The notes under the pieces: generated by a model
What the model was told of the DNA's origin: nothing
The model's database searches: none
The model's input: the letters and a program-made list of their open reading frames with translations, nothing else
Made by a program: the position numbers and the translations under genes
NCBI RefSeq assembly: GCF_007830035.1
Contig: NZ_VLKN01000001.1
Span: forward strand, 620,001 to 684,000
DNA length: 64,000 nt
Direction: 5' to 3'
Source of the DNA: Luteimonas cucumeris
GTDB taxonomy: Bacteria; Pseudomonadota; Gammaproteobacteria; Xanthomonadales; Xanthomonadaceae
Shown here: positions 44,394-53,925 of the stretch, in pieces
Position numbering within the stretch: position 1 is the stretch's first letter
How the letters are laid out: the number at the start of each line of letters is the position of its first letter

Positions 44394-47300
44394 ATGGCTT
44401 CTAAGTACCTTGTCAAAGGCCTGAAGCGGAGCGCGCTGACCGTTGCACTCGGTCTGAGCTTCGTAGGTGGCGTGCACGCGCAAAGCAACGCCGCGGGTGC
44501 GGTATCCGGCCGCGCCGTGACCGGTGACACCATCACCATCGAGAATCCGGCTACCGGCTTCTCGCGCACCATTACCGTCAGCAGCGACGGCAGCTATCGC
44601 GTGCCGCAGGTGCCGATCGGCACCTACAACATCACCCGTAAGGGTGCCGACGGCAGCACCAGCACCCGCACCGCGACGATCAACGTCGGCACCACCGCCA
44701 ACATCAGCTTCGTCAGCGGCGATGCTCAAACGTTGGATACGGTCACTGTCGTAGGCAGCGGTTCGATCAATCCGATCGACGTGAGCTCGGTCGAATCCAC
44801 CACCATCATGACCGCCGAGCAGATCGCCAAGATCCCGGTGGCGCGTGATGCCACCAGCGTCGCGCTGCTGGCGCCAGGCACCGTGCGTGGCGATGCCGCG
44901 TTCGGCAAGCTGGCCTCGTTCGGCGGCTCGTCGGTCGCCGAGAACCAGTACTACGTCAACGGCTTCAACATCACCAACTCGTTCAAGGGCCTGAACTTCG
45001 CCCAGATCCCGTTCGAGGCGATCGCCGAGCAGCAGGTCAAGACCGGTGGCTACGGCGCAGAGTTTGGCCGTTCGACCGGCGGCGTGATCAACATGATCAC
45101 CAAGAGTGGTACCAACGAGTTCAAGGCCGGTGCCAACATCTTCTACTCGCCGGAATCGCTGCGCGAAACCAACCCGAACTACTTCTACAACAATGGTCGT
45201 CTGGTTTCGGACAACTCCAAGGACAACGGCTGGGAAGCAACGGCCGCGGCCTGGGCCAGCGGCGCGCTGATCAAGGACAAGTTGTTTGCCTATGGCCTGG
45301 TGCAGTACGGCCGCTCCGTTTTTGATTCCTATCCGGGATCGACCGATGGCGTGTCCGGTGGCCGCAACAACCGTGCGCGCGAGAAGTCGCCGACCTGGCT
45401 GGCAAAGGTGGACTGGAACATCACCGATGACCATCTGCTGGCACTGACAGCTTTCTCGGATACGCGCGAAACCGAGACTCGCTACTACAACACCGGTTTC
45501 GGTACCACGTCGGCACGTAGCGCGGAAAACCCGCGTCGCCTTGACTACGTTGGCACCATCCATGAGGAAGAGGGCGGTGAGAGCTACTCGTTGAAGTACA
45601 CCGGCTACCTGGCGGACAACTTCACCTTGTCGGCATTGGCTGGCCACGGTGAATTCCAGCGTCGTCAGTACGCAATCCTGCCCAACGGCGGCCGCATGGA
45701 ATACAGCGGCGACCTGAACGATCCGGTCGGTGGCTGCCCGATCGTCCGTGACGGACGTCCGAGCAGCGTGCAGCAGGCGACGGGTTCGATCGTCGGTTGC
45801 GACTTCGTGGGCTCCCTGACCCGCAAGGACGGCGGCGACGAGCGTGACCAGTACCGCATCGATGCCGAATGGCTGCTGGGTGATCACCAGATCCGCTTTG
45901 GTTACGACGTCGACAACTTCACCACTGTTGATGGCTCGGTCTACTCGGGCGGCTACTACTACCAGTACCTGCAATCCGAAGGCCAGGATTTCGTGCGCCG
46001 CTACGACATCCGTCAAGGTGCCACCGTCGAAGTCAACCAGGAGGCCTTCTACCTGGAAGACAGCTGGAACGTTACCGACAACTTCCTGCTGTACGCAGGC
46101 GTGCGTTGGGACAGCTTCGAGAACAAGAACGGCCTCGGCGAGAGCTACGTCAAGATCGACAACCAGTTCGCGCCGCGTCTGGGCTTCTCGTGGGATGTGC
46201 TGGGCGATTCCACGTTCAAGGTGTTCGGTAACGCTGGCCGTTACGCGCTGCCTCTCACTGCCAACGTCGCGATCCGCGGCGCCAGTGCGTCGATCTACCA
46301 GATCCAGGACTTCACCTACACTGGCATTGCGACGGATGGAAGTTCGACGCCGCTGGGTCAGGCGCCCTGCACCGTGGACGCATGCGCCTACCAGGGCCCC
46401 TTCTATGCGAATGGCGAGTCCGGTCAAGCCAAGGACCCGCGTTCGATCGCGTCGACCAACCTCGAGCCGATGTATCAGGATGAATACATCCTTGGCTTCC
46501 AGGCGCAGTTGACCGATCACCTGTCGGGCGGCGTGCGTGGTATCTACCGCAAGCTCCAGCGAGCGATCGACGATGTCTGCGATCCGCGTCCCGTCGAGGA
46601 ATGGGCCGTCGAAAATGGCTACGACCCGGCCGATCTGGCCTGGGGCAACCCCGCCTTCCCGTATTGCCGGTTGTACAACCCGGGCAGCGACGGCGTTTGG
46701 GACATGGATATCGACGGCAATGGTTCTCTGGAATCCGTCCGGATCGCCGCCGACAAGCTCGGGCCTGAAGCCAAGCGTTCCTACAGCGCGATCGAATTCT
46801 TCTGGGAAGGTTCCTGGGACAAGTTCTTCGTGCAGGGCTCGTACACGCTGGCAAACAGCCGCGGCAATAGCGAAGGCGGCGTGAAGTCGGACATCGGCCA
46901 AGGCGATACCGGCACCACCCAGGACTTCGACTATCCGGAACTGATGTTCGGTTCGTACGGTTACCTGCCGAACGACCGTCGTCACAGCCTGAAGCTGTTC
47001 GGCAACTACCAGTTCAACGACGAATGGTCGGTTGGTGCGAACTTCATGGTGCAGTCGGGCCGTCCGCAGAACTGCATCGGCATCTACGCTGATGACCCGG
47101 TCCATTATCGTGTCGCCTACTTCTCCTGTGATGCGAGCGATGCTGAGGCAGGCGGTAGCACGATTGTGCCGCGCGGTACGGTGGGACGTACGCCGTGGAC
47201 CAACACGCTGGATCTCAACGTGGCTTACCGTCCGGCATTTGCCGAGGGTCTGCAGTTCAAGATCGACGTATTCAACGTGTTCAACTCGGACAAGCCAACC

Positions 47301-47426
47301 GCGGTCGATGAGGAGGGTGAAGATGCCACCGGTAGCCCGGATGCGGTGCTCAACACGACCTACTTGAGCCCGCTCAACTGGCAGGCACCGCGCCAAGTCC
47401 GTTTCATGGTCCAGTACGACTTCTGA
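44394..47426 (+). CDS. Oar-like TonB-dependent receptor 3
   Basis: 1010 residues. Same domain order as receptors 1 and 2, with TonB box LDTVTVVGSGSINPIDVSSV, plug GYGAEFGRSTGGVINMITKS and C-terminal RFMVQYDF. Loop sequences differ most here (NGYDPADLAWGNPAFPYCRL; DASDAEAGGSTIVPRGTVGR). Cysteine-bearing loop segments (GCPIVRDGRPSSVQQ, GCDFVGSL) are present in the same place as in receptors 1 and 2. Followed by a terminator and then two sulfotransferase genes. Confidence 0.9.
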   Translation: MASKYLVKGLKRSALTVALGLSFVGGVHAQSNAAGAVSGRAVTGDTITIENPATGFSRTITVSSDGSYRVPQVPIGTYNITRKGADGSTSTRTATINVGTTANISFVSGDAQTLDTVTVVGSGSINPIDVSSVESTTIMTAEQIAKIPVARDATSVALLAPGTVRGDAAFGKLASFGGSSVAENQYYVNGFNITNSFKGLNFAQIPFEAIAEQQVKTGGYGAEFGRSTGGVINMITKSGTNEFKAGANIFYSPESLRETNPNYFYNNGRLVSDNSKDNGWEATAAAWASGALIKDKLFAYGLVQYGRSVFDSYPGSTDGVSGGRNNRAREKSPTWLAKVDWNITDDHLLALTAFSDTRETETRYYNTGFGTTSARSAENPRRLDYVGTIHEEEGGESYSLKYTGYLADNFTLSALAGHGEFQRRQYAILPNGGRMEYSGDLNDPVGGCPIVRDGRPSSVQQATGSIVGCDFVGSLTRKDGGDERDQYRIDAEWLLGDHQIRFGYDVDNFTTVDGSVYSGGYYYQYLQSEGQDFVRRYDIRQGATVEVNQEAFYLEDSWNVTDNFLLYAGVRWDSFENKNGLGESYVKIDNQFAPRLGFSWDVLGDSTFKVFGNAGRYALPLTANVAIRGASASIYQIQDFTYTGIATDGSSTPLGQAPCTVDACAYQGPFYANGESGQAKDPRSIASTNLEPMYQDEYILGFQAQLTDHLSGGVRGIYRKLQRAIDDVCDPRPVEEWAVENGYDPADLAWGNPAFPYCRLYNPGSDGVWDMDIDGNGSLESVRIAADKLGPEAKRSYSAIEFFWEGSWDKFFVQGSYTLANSRGNSEGGVKSDIGQGDTGTTQDFDYPELMFGSYGYLPNDRRHSLKLFGNYQFNDEWSVGANFMVQSGRPQNCIGIYADDPVHYRVAYFSCDASDAEAGGSTIVPRGTVGRTPWTNTLDLNVAYRPAFAEGLQFKIDVFNVFNSDKPTAVDEEGEDATGSPDAVLNTTYLSPLNWQAPRQVRFMVQYDF

Positions 47427-47451
47427 TCGTTCGAAAAATGTTGTTGTGTTT

Positions 47452-47485
47452 CAGCGGCCGTCCTTCGGGGCGGCCGTTTTCTTTT
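47452..47485 (+). terminator. Terminator of TonB receptor 3
   Basis: Stem CGGCCGTCC-TTCG-GGGCGGCCG (one G-T pair) followed by TTTTCTTTT, about 28 bases after the stop. Confidence 0.88.
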
Positions 47486-47591
47486 GCGGTGAGTACTGCA
47501 GTGCAGGGGCAGCGAAAGGCTGGAAATGGATTTCGGGCTGGCGGCGCATCTTCTTCCGGTTGCAGCCTCGGGTGTCTTTAGAAATCTCCGA

Positions 47592-47636
47592 AGCCGGAAA
47601 GCAGATCCCTCGCTGCGCTCGGGATGACAGTTGGGG
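47592..47636. repeat. Short dispersed repeat unit upstream of sulfotransferase 2
   Basis: The string GCAGATCCCTCGCTGCGCTC with GGGATGACAG is a widespread intergenic repeat spelling in proteobacterial genomes. No other full copy is seen in the window. Confidence 0.5.
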
Positions 47637-47712
47637 TGTGGCACAAGAAACAGCAGGCCAGGCGGGCGTGGCATGATCGTGTGGCTCGGCCGGGCCGGTC
47701 GGCGGGTATCCT

Positions 47713-49320
47713 ATGCAGGTCGATCTTCCGGGAATGTCAATGCAAGAGACGCTGGCGCGCCATTGGGCCGAGGCGCAGGGCTTCGAAGCCGCGCGCAATA
47801 CGCAGGCGGCCAAGGCCGTCTACGAATCGATCCTGCGGCTCGACGCAGGACAGGCTGCGGCGTGGTTGCGGCTGTCGGTGCTGGAGGGAATGGAAGGCGA
47901 ATATCGCGCTGCGCGCCTGCACATTCTCAATGCGGCCAAGGCGGTACGCGAGCGGCAGGCCTGGAAGACGCTGCCGTTCGTCACCATGCAGCTATTGTCG
48001 TTCGACGAGCGCGGCGCGATACGCGATCTCATCATCAATGCGGACTGGTCGCATCGCGACGTCATTGGCCAGTCGGCGGTGCTGTCGCAGCATCTTTGGC
48101 TGATCGGTGAGTACGACGCGGCGCTGCGGCTGATCGACGAGGCCAACCGCCATGTTCGCGCCCACCACCTGCTCAGCTATTCGCGCGCCAATGCGCTGCG
48201 CTACTGCGGTCGTATCGACGAGGCCACGGCCGAGTACGAACACTGCCTGGCGCTGGCGCCCAATTACGCCTTTGCGCACTGGTCGCTGGCCTATCACCAG
48301 AAAGCCGGGCCACCGGGCAGTCGCATCGACCGCCTGCGGCAGGTGAAAGCGTCGCTGCCCGCGGGTTCGCTGGAGTACGTCCATCTTTGCTATGCATTGT
48401 TCAAGGAACTGGACGATGTCGGCGACGTAAAGCAGGCGTGGCCGGAACTTCAGGAAGGTGCGAGGCTGATGCGCACGATGCTTCCTTACGACGCGGTAGT
48501 GGAACAGCGCCGCCTTGCGGCATGGCAGCAGTTCGCTGATGCAGATTTCCTTGAAGGGCCCGATGAAACGATCGGCAAGCGCATCCCAATCTTCATCGTC
48601 GGCATGCCACGCACCGGCACGACGCTGCTGGAGCGCATCCTCAGCAATCATCCCGAAATTGCCACCGCCGGCGAATTGAATGATTTCGGTCATTCGGTGA
48701 GTTGGGAGACCGATCATTTCTTCACCAGTCCACTGCGCGAGCGATCGCTGGATCGACTGGGATCGGCGGATTACGCGGCCATCGGCAAGGAATACCTGCG
48801 CCGTACCGATGCGCTGGCGAACGGGCGCCGCTACCTGATCGACAAGAATCCGCTGAATTTCTACAACGCCGGACTGATCCGCAAGGCGCTGCCGCAGGCC
48901 CGGATTGTCTGCGTGCTGCGCAATCCCATGGACACGTGCTTCTCCAATCTCAAAGAACTGTTTTCCGGAGATGCCTATGGCTACAGCTACGACCTGGGAG
49001 ATCTGGCATCGCATTACGCCGGCTTTGACAAGCTGCGGGCGCACTGGGAGCGCGTGATGCCGGAACACGTGCATACGGTGCGATACGAGGAGCTGGTCAC
49101 CGATCCTGCGGGCGCCGTCCGCGCCGTGATGGAATTCTGCGGCGTGGCCTACACGCCGGAAAGCATCGACATCACACGCAATGCGACGCCGGTTTCCACG
49201 GCCAGCAGTTCGCAGGTACGGCAGCCGATACACGCTGGCAACCTGGATGCCTGGACGCGCTATGCCGAGCCCCTGCGGCCGCTCGAGGAAAAGCTGCGCG
49301 CTGCCGGTTGCCTGCCCTGA
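47713..49320 (+). CDS. TPR-containing sulfotransferase 2
   Basis: 535 residues. N-terminal TPR-like helices (about 10-270), then a PAPS-dependent domain with IFIVGMPRTGTTLLERILSN (PRTGTT at about 299-304) and VLRNPMDTCFSNLKELFSGD; note Asn for the Asp of the usual RDPM. The end keeps PVSTASSSQVRQPIH. Paralogous to the genes at 32.96 and 49.40 kb. Reuse of the same core with different TPR parts suggests acceptor diversity. ATGs at 47734 and 47740 are alternative starts. GC is back to genome level here. Confidence 0.87.
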   Translation: MQVDLPGMSMQETLARHWAEAQGFEAARNTQAAKAVYESILRLDAGQAAAWLRLSVLEGMEGEYRAARLHILNAAKAVRERQAWKTLPFVTMQLLSFDERGAIRDLIINADWSHRDVIGQSAVLSQHLWLIGEYDAALRLIDEANRHVRAHHLLSYSRANALRYCGRIDEATAEYEHCLALAPNYAFAHWSLAYHQKAGPPGSRIDRLRQVKASLPAGSLEYVHLCYALFKELDDVGDVKQAWPELQEGARLMRTMLPYDAVVEQRRLAAWQQFADADFLEGPDETIGKRIPIFIVGMPRTGTTLLERILSNHPEIATAGELNDFGHSVSWETDHFFTSPLRERSLDRLGSADYAAIGKEYLRRTDALANGRRYLIDKNPLNFYNAGLIRKALPQARIVCVLRNPMDTCFSNLKELFSGDAYGYSYDLGDLASHYAGFDKLRAHWERVMPEHVHTVRYEELVTDPAGAVRAVMEFCGVAYTPESIDITRNATPVSTASSSQVRQPIHAGNLDAWTRYAEPLRPLEEKLRAAGCLP

Positions 49321-49402
49321 GGGCTTGCGGTGCATGGCGGGTGGTCGCCACGTGGCATGATTGGCCCCCGCGTTCTTCTCGTATTTTCCGACTCGATCGC
49401 CG

Positions 49403-50971
49403 ATGACCCAATCCAACACGCAGATCCGCGACCTGCTGATGCAGGCGGAATCCCAGGCAGCGCAGAAGGATTGGCCGCGCGCCATCGAAAGCTACGAGGC
49501 GGTGCTGCGATTGCGGCCAGGCGACGCCAACGTGCTGGTGCAGTTGTCGTACGTGCATTCGCTGGCCGGGCACTATCGGACCGCGCGCGAATACGCCTTG
49601 CAGGCGGCCGCGGCTAAGCCGGACGAGCCGCGGGTGCTGAAGGAACTGATCGCGCGGCTGCGGACTTTCAATGAGGCCGGCGCACTGCACGATTGCATCG
49701 CGCGGCTGCCGCCACTGGAGCGGGTCGGCATCCCGCTGCTGCTGGCATTCGCGGCGCAGCTGAGCTACCTCAATGAGCAGGACCATGCGCTGATGTTCCT
49801 CGACGAGGCCAAGCGCGCCGATCCGGGCTATCCCGCGACACTGCTGGCGCGTAGCCAGGTGCTGACTTATCTGGGCCGGTTCGATGAAGCCGAGGAAGAC
49901 CTGCAGCGGGTGCTGGCCCGCGCACCGGAAATCGCCCAGACCTACTGGCTGCTGTCGCGCCTGCGCAAGCAACAACCCGAAGCAAATCATGTCGATGCGA
50001 TCCGCCGGCAACTTGCCCGACCGGGACGCAATGCTGATGAGATCGCTTTGCTGGCCAATGCCCTGCACAAGGAACTGGACGATCTGGGCGATTACGAAGG
50101 TGCCTGGCTAGCGCTGGAACAGGCCTGCCGAGCCAAGCGGTCGCGCCTGAACTATCGCATCGAGGAATCGCGCGTGCTGGTCGACAGGTTGATCGAACTT
50201 CCGACGCCGCCGCGCGCGCCTTCCTTCCAGGCGATCGAGGGCGTGCGCGTACCGGTCTTCATCATCGGCATGCATCGTTCCGGCACGACCCTGCTGGAGC
50301 AGCTGCTTGACGGCCATGGCGATGTGCGCGGCGTGGGGGAGCTGTACGACTTCACCAGCCAGATGCGCAATGCCACCGACCACCATTGCCGGGGCGTGAT
50401 CGACGCCACCATCGTCGAGCGCGCACGCGGTATCGACTATGCAGCGGTCGGTGCGGGCTATCTGAAAGGCATGGAATGGCGCCTTGGCAAAGAGCCCTGT
50501 TTCACCGACAAGCTGCCGTCCAATTTCCTCAATGCCGGTTTCATCTGCCGTGCGCTGCCGCAGGCCAGGTTGCTACACATGGTGCGCGATCCGATCGAGA
50601 CCTGCTTTTCCAACCTGCGCGAACTGTTTTCGGACGCCAATCCCTATTCCTACGACCTGATCGAGCTGGCCGATTTCCATCGCCAGTACCAGCGCCTGAT
50701 GGCGCATTGGCACGAGGCATATCCGGGCCGCATCCTGGACGTGGATTACGCCAGGTTGACGCGCGAGCCGGAGGCGGTCATGCGCGAGGTGATGGTGTTC
50801 TGCGGGCTGCCTTACCAGCCGGAAATGCTCGAGTTGCAGCGGCGTTCGCGTGGCGTGGCCACGGCCAGTGCGGTGCAGGTGCGCGACAAGGTGACCGCGC
50901 GCGAACAGCCGAAGTGGCTGCCCTACCAGGACAAGCTGCGGCCGTTGATCGATGCCTTGGGTGTGAGCTGA
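49403..50971 (+). CDS. TPR-containing sulfotransferase 3
   Basis: 522 residues. TPR helices (about 5-235, SYEAVLRLRPGDANVLVQLS), then VFIIGMHRSGTTLLEQLLDG (HRSGTT at about 291-296) and MVRDPIETCFSNLRELFSDA, ending RGVATASAVQVRDKVTAREQ. Starts 82 bases after sulfotransferase 2 on the same strand and probably forms an operon with it. Acceptor unknown. The ATG at 49403 is used instead of 49361. Confidence 0.87.
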   Translation: MTQSNTQIRDLLMQAESQAAQKDWPRAIESYEAVLRLRPGDANVLVQLSYVHSLAGHYRTAREYALQAAAAKPDEPRVLKELIARLRTFNEAGALHDCIARLPPLERVGIPLLLAFAAQLSYLNEQDHALMFLDEAKRADPGYPATLLARSQVLTYLGRFDEAEEDLQRVLARAPEIAQTYWLLSRLRKQQPEANHVDAIRRQLARPGRNADEIALLANALHKELDDLGDYEGAWLALEQACRAKRSRLNYRIEESRVLVDRLIELPTPPRAPSFQAIEGVRVPVFIIGMHRSGTTLLEQLLDGHGDVRGVGELYDFTSQMRNATDHHCRGVIDATIVERARGIDYAAVGAGYLKGMEWRLGKEPCFTDKLPSNFLNAGFICRALPQARLLHMVRDPIETCFSNLRELFSDANPYSYDLIELADFHRQYQRLMAHWHEAYPGRILDVDYARLTREPEAVMREVMVFCGLPYQPEMLELQRRSRGVATASAVQVRDKVTAREQPKWLPYQDKLRPLIDALGVS

Positions 50972-51145
50972 AGGTCGGGCTGTTCTCCGTGCGTGACGCA
51001 CGGTTGGCACCGAGCGTGGACGACTGCTTCGCGGCATCGTGCGCAAATCGAGCGCGCAGGCTCGACTTGGCAAGGCCGATGCCGTACCGCAGGTACTGTT
51101 TAGTCGAAGAGTTTGTTGAACGACCCACGAGGCCGGTTCGGCCGA

Positions 51146-52009
51146 TCAGAGGTCCTGCTCGTAGCGCACGTACGGGACGGTGCCGTCGTCGTTGCTGGTG
51201 TTGCTGGGCGAGAACGGATTCTTGCCGCGGGTGACGACATTCTCAGCACCAACGGTTAGCTGGCCGCTCCATGGCGTACGCCAGGTCACGCCCAGGCCGA
51301 GGCCTTCCCAGTTCTCGGCGCGTCCCGGCACGTCCACGACGCGGCCGATGATGTTGGCGCTGAACGCACCGACGCCACCGCCCACGGACAGGCTCTTGGT
51401 ATTCCAGCGATCGGTCAGGCCCGCGGGCAGGTCGGCGGCGGGTACCAGCCGCGCCTTGGCCGTGGTGCCACCGATGCTGACCACGCCATTGCGACCGATG
51501 CTCTTCTCGGCGAACAGCGTCAGGTCGTTCTGTTCGAGCTGGGTGTTGTTCATGCCGCTCGCCACCAGCCAACCGGGCAGCGTGTCGCGGGCGGTGCCGC
51601 CGGTCAGGCCGAGCCGCGTGCCGCCACGATTGAGGATGATGCCGGCGTTGGCCCGCTTGCTGGGCGTGCTGTACTGGTTGTCGAGCGCGCCAATGAAGCA
51701 GTTTTCGGTCAGGCTGCCGATCGCGCTGGAAATACCGGTCTTGCGATCGCACAGCAGCGCCAGCGATTCACCGGCGCCGAGGCCGACCTTGGTGTCCAGT
51801 GTGTACTTGCCGAAGTGCCAGCGCGCGCCGGTGGATGTATCGCCGGTGGGTTCCAGGTACAGCGCTGCTTCGACTTTTCCGCTGGCATTGTTCCAGATCG
51901 GCAGGATCGCGGTTTCGGCGTCATTCGCTGGTCTGGATTGCGCATGTGCGGCCGCACTCGCGGCCAGCGCGAGCAACAAGGCGAACGGCAGTTTTAGTAG
52001 CGATTGCAT
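51146..52009 (-). CDS. Putative outer-membrane beta-barrel or secreted protein
   Basis: 287 residues with a signal peptide (1-23, SAAAHAQSRP). The mature part is alternately polar/hydrophobic with many Gly and Thr (GTRLGLTGGTARDT, NGVVSIGGTTAKARLV, LSVGGGVGAFSANII), compatible with barrel strands, and it ends PYVRYEQDL. Not recognised as a named family. A minus-strand TTGTTA/TAGCCT promoter (52064-52092) is plausible. Transcribed towards the sulfotransferases; no operon partner. Confidence 0.7.
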   Translation of the reverse strand: MQSLLKLPFALLLALAASAAAHAQSRPANDAETAILPIWNNASGKVEAALYLEPTGDTSTGARWHFGKYTLDTKVGLGAGESLALLCDRKTGISSAIGSLTENCFIGALDNQYSTPSKRANAGIILNRGGTRLGLTGGTARDTLPGWLVASGMNNTQLEQNDLTLFAEKSIGRNGVVSIGGTTAKARLVPAADLPAGLTDRWNTKSLSVGGGVGAFSANIIGRVVDVPGRAENWEGLGLGVTWRTPWSGQLTVGAENVVTRGKNPFSPSNTSNDDGTVPYVRYEQDL

Positions 52010-52063
52010 GGCTCGTAATCGACCCGCTTTACCGGCTCGAAGTTCCCCCTCGGACAGGGAATG

Positions 52064-52092
52064 AGGCTAACTTATTTATGTTTCCTTAACAA
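52064..52092 (-). promoter_or_regulatory. Candidate promoter of the 51.1-kb outer-membrane gene
   Basis: Minus strand: TTGTTA (52087-52092), 17-base spacer, TAGCCT (52064-52069). The -35 hexamer equals that of the three TonB receptors. Confidence 0.5.
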
Positions 52093-52126
52093 TCCCCGCG
52101 GCGGCGGCGAGCGCCCCGTTTGTCGG

Positions 52127-53047
52127 TTATTGCAGCCGGTCGGGGGAGGCGGCGTGAAGATGGGCGGAGGCGAATAATTCTTCTATTTCATCCGGGTTGA
52201 ACCTGTATTCCTGTCCGCAGAATTCGCATCGGATTTCGGCAAATCCTTCCTGCAGCGCGGCCCGAGCCTCCTCGGGGCCAAGCGACTCCAGCACGGCGGC
52301 AACCCGCTCGCGCGAACAGGAGCAGGCAAAGGACAGCGGGCGCTCGGCCAGCAGCTGCCCGGCCTCTTCATGGAACAGACGGTTGAGCAGGGAAGGGCCG
52401 GCCACCGACAGCAGTTCCTGCGAACCGAGCGTGTCGAACAGGGCGCAGGCCCGCACCCAGCCATCGTCATCGCCTTCGTCGCTGGGCAGCTTCTGCAGCA
52501 TCAGGCCGGCGGCTTGCTCGCCGTCGGCGGCCAGCAGCAGGCGCGTGGGCAATTGTTCGGACTGGCGGAAGTAGTCCTCGAAGGCCCCCGCCAGCGACTC
52601 CGACTCGATCGGTACCAATCCCTGATAGCGGGTCGGATCGCGGCCATGCGGGCTGGGATTCTCGATCGTGATCGCCAGTACCGCCGCGTCGCCGAGCGAA
52701 CGCAGATCACGCAGGGATTGGCTGTTCTCGCCCATCTGGGCGATGCCGCGCAAGGTGCCGGCCGCCGTGCACTCGGCAAACAGGGTGCGCAACGGGCCCT
52801 CGCCGCGCAGCTGGACCGACAGGCGCCCTTCGATCTTAGCGTGGCCGGTGAACAGCGCCGAGGCCACCGCTGCCTGGCCGAGCAGTTCGGCAATGGCCTG
52901 CGGATACTCCGCGCGCTCGCGGATCTGCTGCCAGGTCTGCCGCAGGTGCACGTGCACGCCGCGCACGCCCGCGTGGGGCAGCAGGAAGCGGGTCAGCCGA
53001 TCCTGTTCGTCGCGGATCGAAGATGTGGGTGTCGGGGAGAGGGTCAT
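52127..53047 (-). CDS. hslO: Redox-regulated chaperone Hsp33
   Basis: 306 residues. Cytosolic holdase activated by oxidation. The C-terminal zinc/redox switch has the expected C-x-C...C-x-x-C pattern in FACSCSRERVA and EIRCEFCGQEYRF; N-terminal substrate-binding fold with RGVHVHLRQTWQQI. Start at ATG 53047 (LSPTPTSSIRDEQDRL); a longer frame from 53089 is less likely because it reaches the start of the divergent mtgA. Monocistronic. Confidence 0.95.
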   Translation of the reverse strand: MTLSPTPTSSIRDEQDRLTRFLLPHAGVRGVHVHLRQTWQQIRERAEYPQAIAELLGQAAVASALFTGHAKIEGRLSVQLRGEGPLRTLFAECTAAGTLRGIAQMGENSQSLRDLRSLGDAAVLAITIENPSPHGRDPTRYQGLVPIESESLAGAFEDYFRQSEQLPTRLLLAADGEQAAGLMLQKLPSDEGDDDGWVRACALFDTLGSQELLSVAGPSLLNRLFHEEAGQLLAERPLSFACSCSRERVAAVLESLGPEEARAALQEGFAEIRCEFCGQEYRFNPDEIEELFASAHLHAASPDRLQ

Positions 53048-53091
53048 GCGTCGAGGATAATGTGCGGACAGTGGGACCGGAGCAGTCATAG

Positions 53092-53817
53092 ATGGGGATG
53101 AAGGAGGTCGACGACAAGCCGCGGCGGCGCAGGATATGGCGCTGGCTGCTGATCGTGCCCCTGCTGTTGATGCTGGTTTCGGTGCTGCAGGTGGCGATGC
53201 TGCGGTTCGTCGATCCGCCCATGTCGGCGTTCATGTTCAACCGTCAGCTCGGCGCCTGGGTCGAAGGCGACTGGCGTTTCCGCCTCGCGCATGAGGCGCT
53301 CCCGCTCGAGGACATCTCGCCTTACCTGCCGCTGGCGCTGATCGCATCCGAAGACCAGAGTTTCATCGACCACAATGGTTTCGACTTCAAGGCGATCGAG
53401 AAAGCGCGCAAGCACAATGCGCGCGGTCGCAAGGTGCGCGGCGGCAGCACGATCAGCCAGCAGGTGGCGAAGAACATGTTCCTTTGGAGCGGGCGCAGTT
53501 GGCTGCGCAAGGGCATCGAGGCCTGGTACACGGTGCTGATCGAGACGTTATGGCCCAAATACCGCATCCTGGAGATGTACGCCAACTACGCCGAGTTCGG
53601 CGACGGCATTTATGGCGCGCAGGCCGCGGCGCGCGAATATTTCGGCAAGGATGCCAGTGCCTTGAGCGCAGCCGAGAGCGCGCGCCTGGCGGCGGTGCTG
53701 CCGAATCCCAAACGTTACAGCGTGGACAAGCCCGGACCGTACGTGCAGCGCCGCACGAACGCGATCCAGCGACAGATGCGGGCCATCGGTGGCACGGCGT
53801 ATCTGGAGGACCTGTAG
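53092..53817 (+). CDS. mtgA: Monofunctional biosynthetic peptidoglycan transglycosylase
   Basis: 241 residues. One N-terminal transmembrane helix (about 17-36), then the GT51 domain: [18 protein letters not shown] with the catalytic Glu at about 87, [36 protein letters not shown] and [15 protein letters not shown]. Polymerises lipid II glycans without transpeptidation. Divergent from hslO with only 44 bases between, so their promoters overlap. Confidence 0.95.
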   Translation: MGMKEVDDKPRRRRIWRWLLIVPLLLMLVSVLQVAMLRFVDPPMSAFMFNRQLGAWVEGDWRFRLAHEALPLEDISPYLPLALIASEDQSFIDHNGFDFKAIEKARKHNARGRKVRGGSTISQQVAKNMFLWSGRSWLRKGIEAWYTVLIETLWPKYRILEMYANYAEFGDGIYGAQAAAREYFGKDASALSAAESARLAAVLPNPKRYSVDKPGPYVQRRTNAIQRQMRAIGGTAYLEDL

Positions 53818-53925
53818 GGCGGAACCTGCAAGCAGATCCCGCCACGCGCCCTGAGACGCAACTGATTCGGTGAAATCGCCTGCGGCGGTTCCGCCCTGCC
53901 CCCCGGCGTCGGCTACCATCGCGCC

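Noticed and set aside
44391-47396. An uninterrupted ~1000-codon frame on the minus strand opposite TonB receptor 3
   Set aside because: Long antisense frames are common in GC-rich genes; the composition is Arg/Val/His-rich with no domain, and the plus strand is clearly coding.
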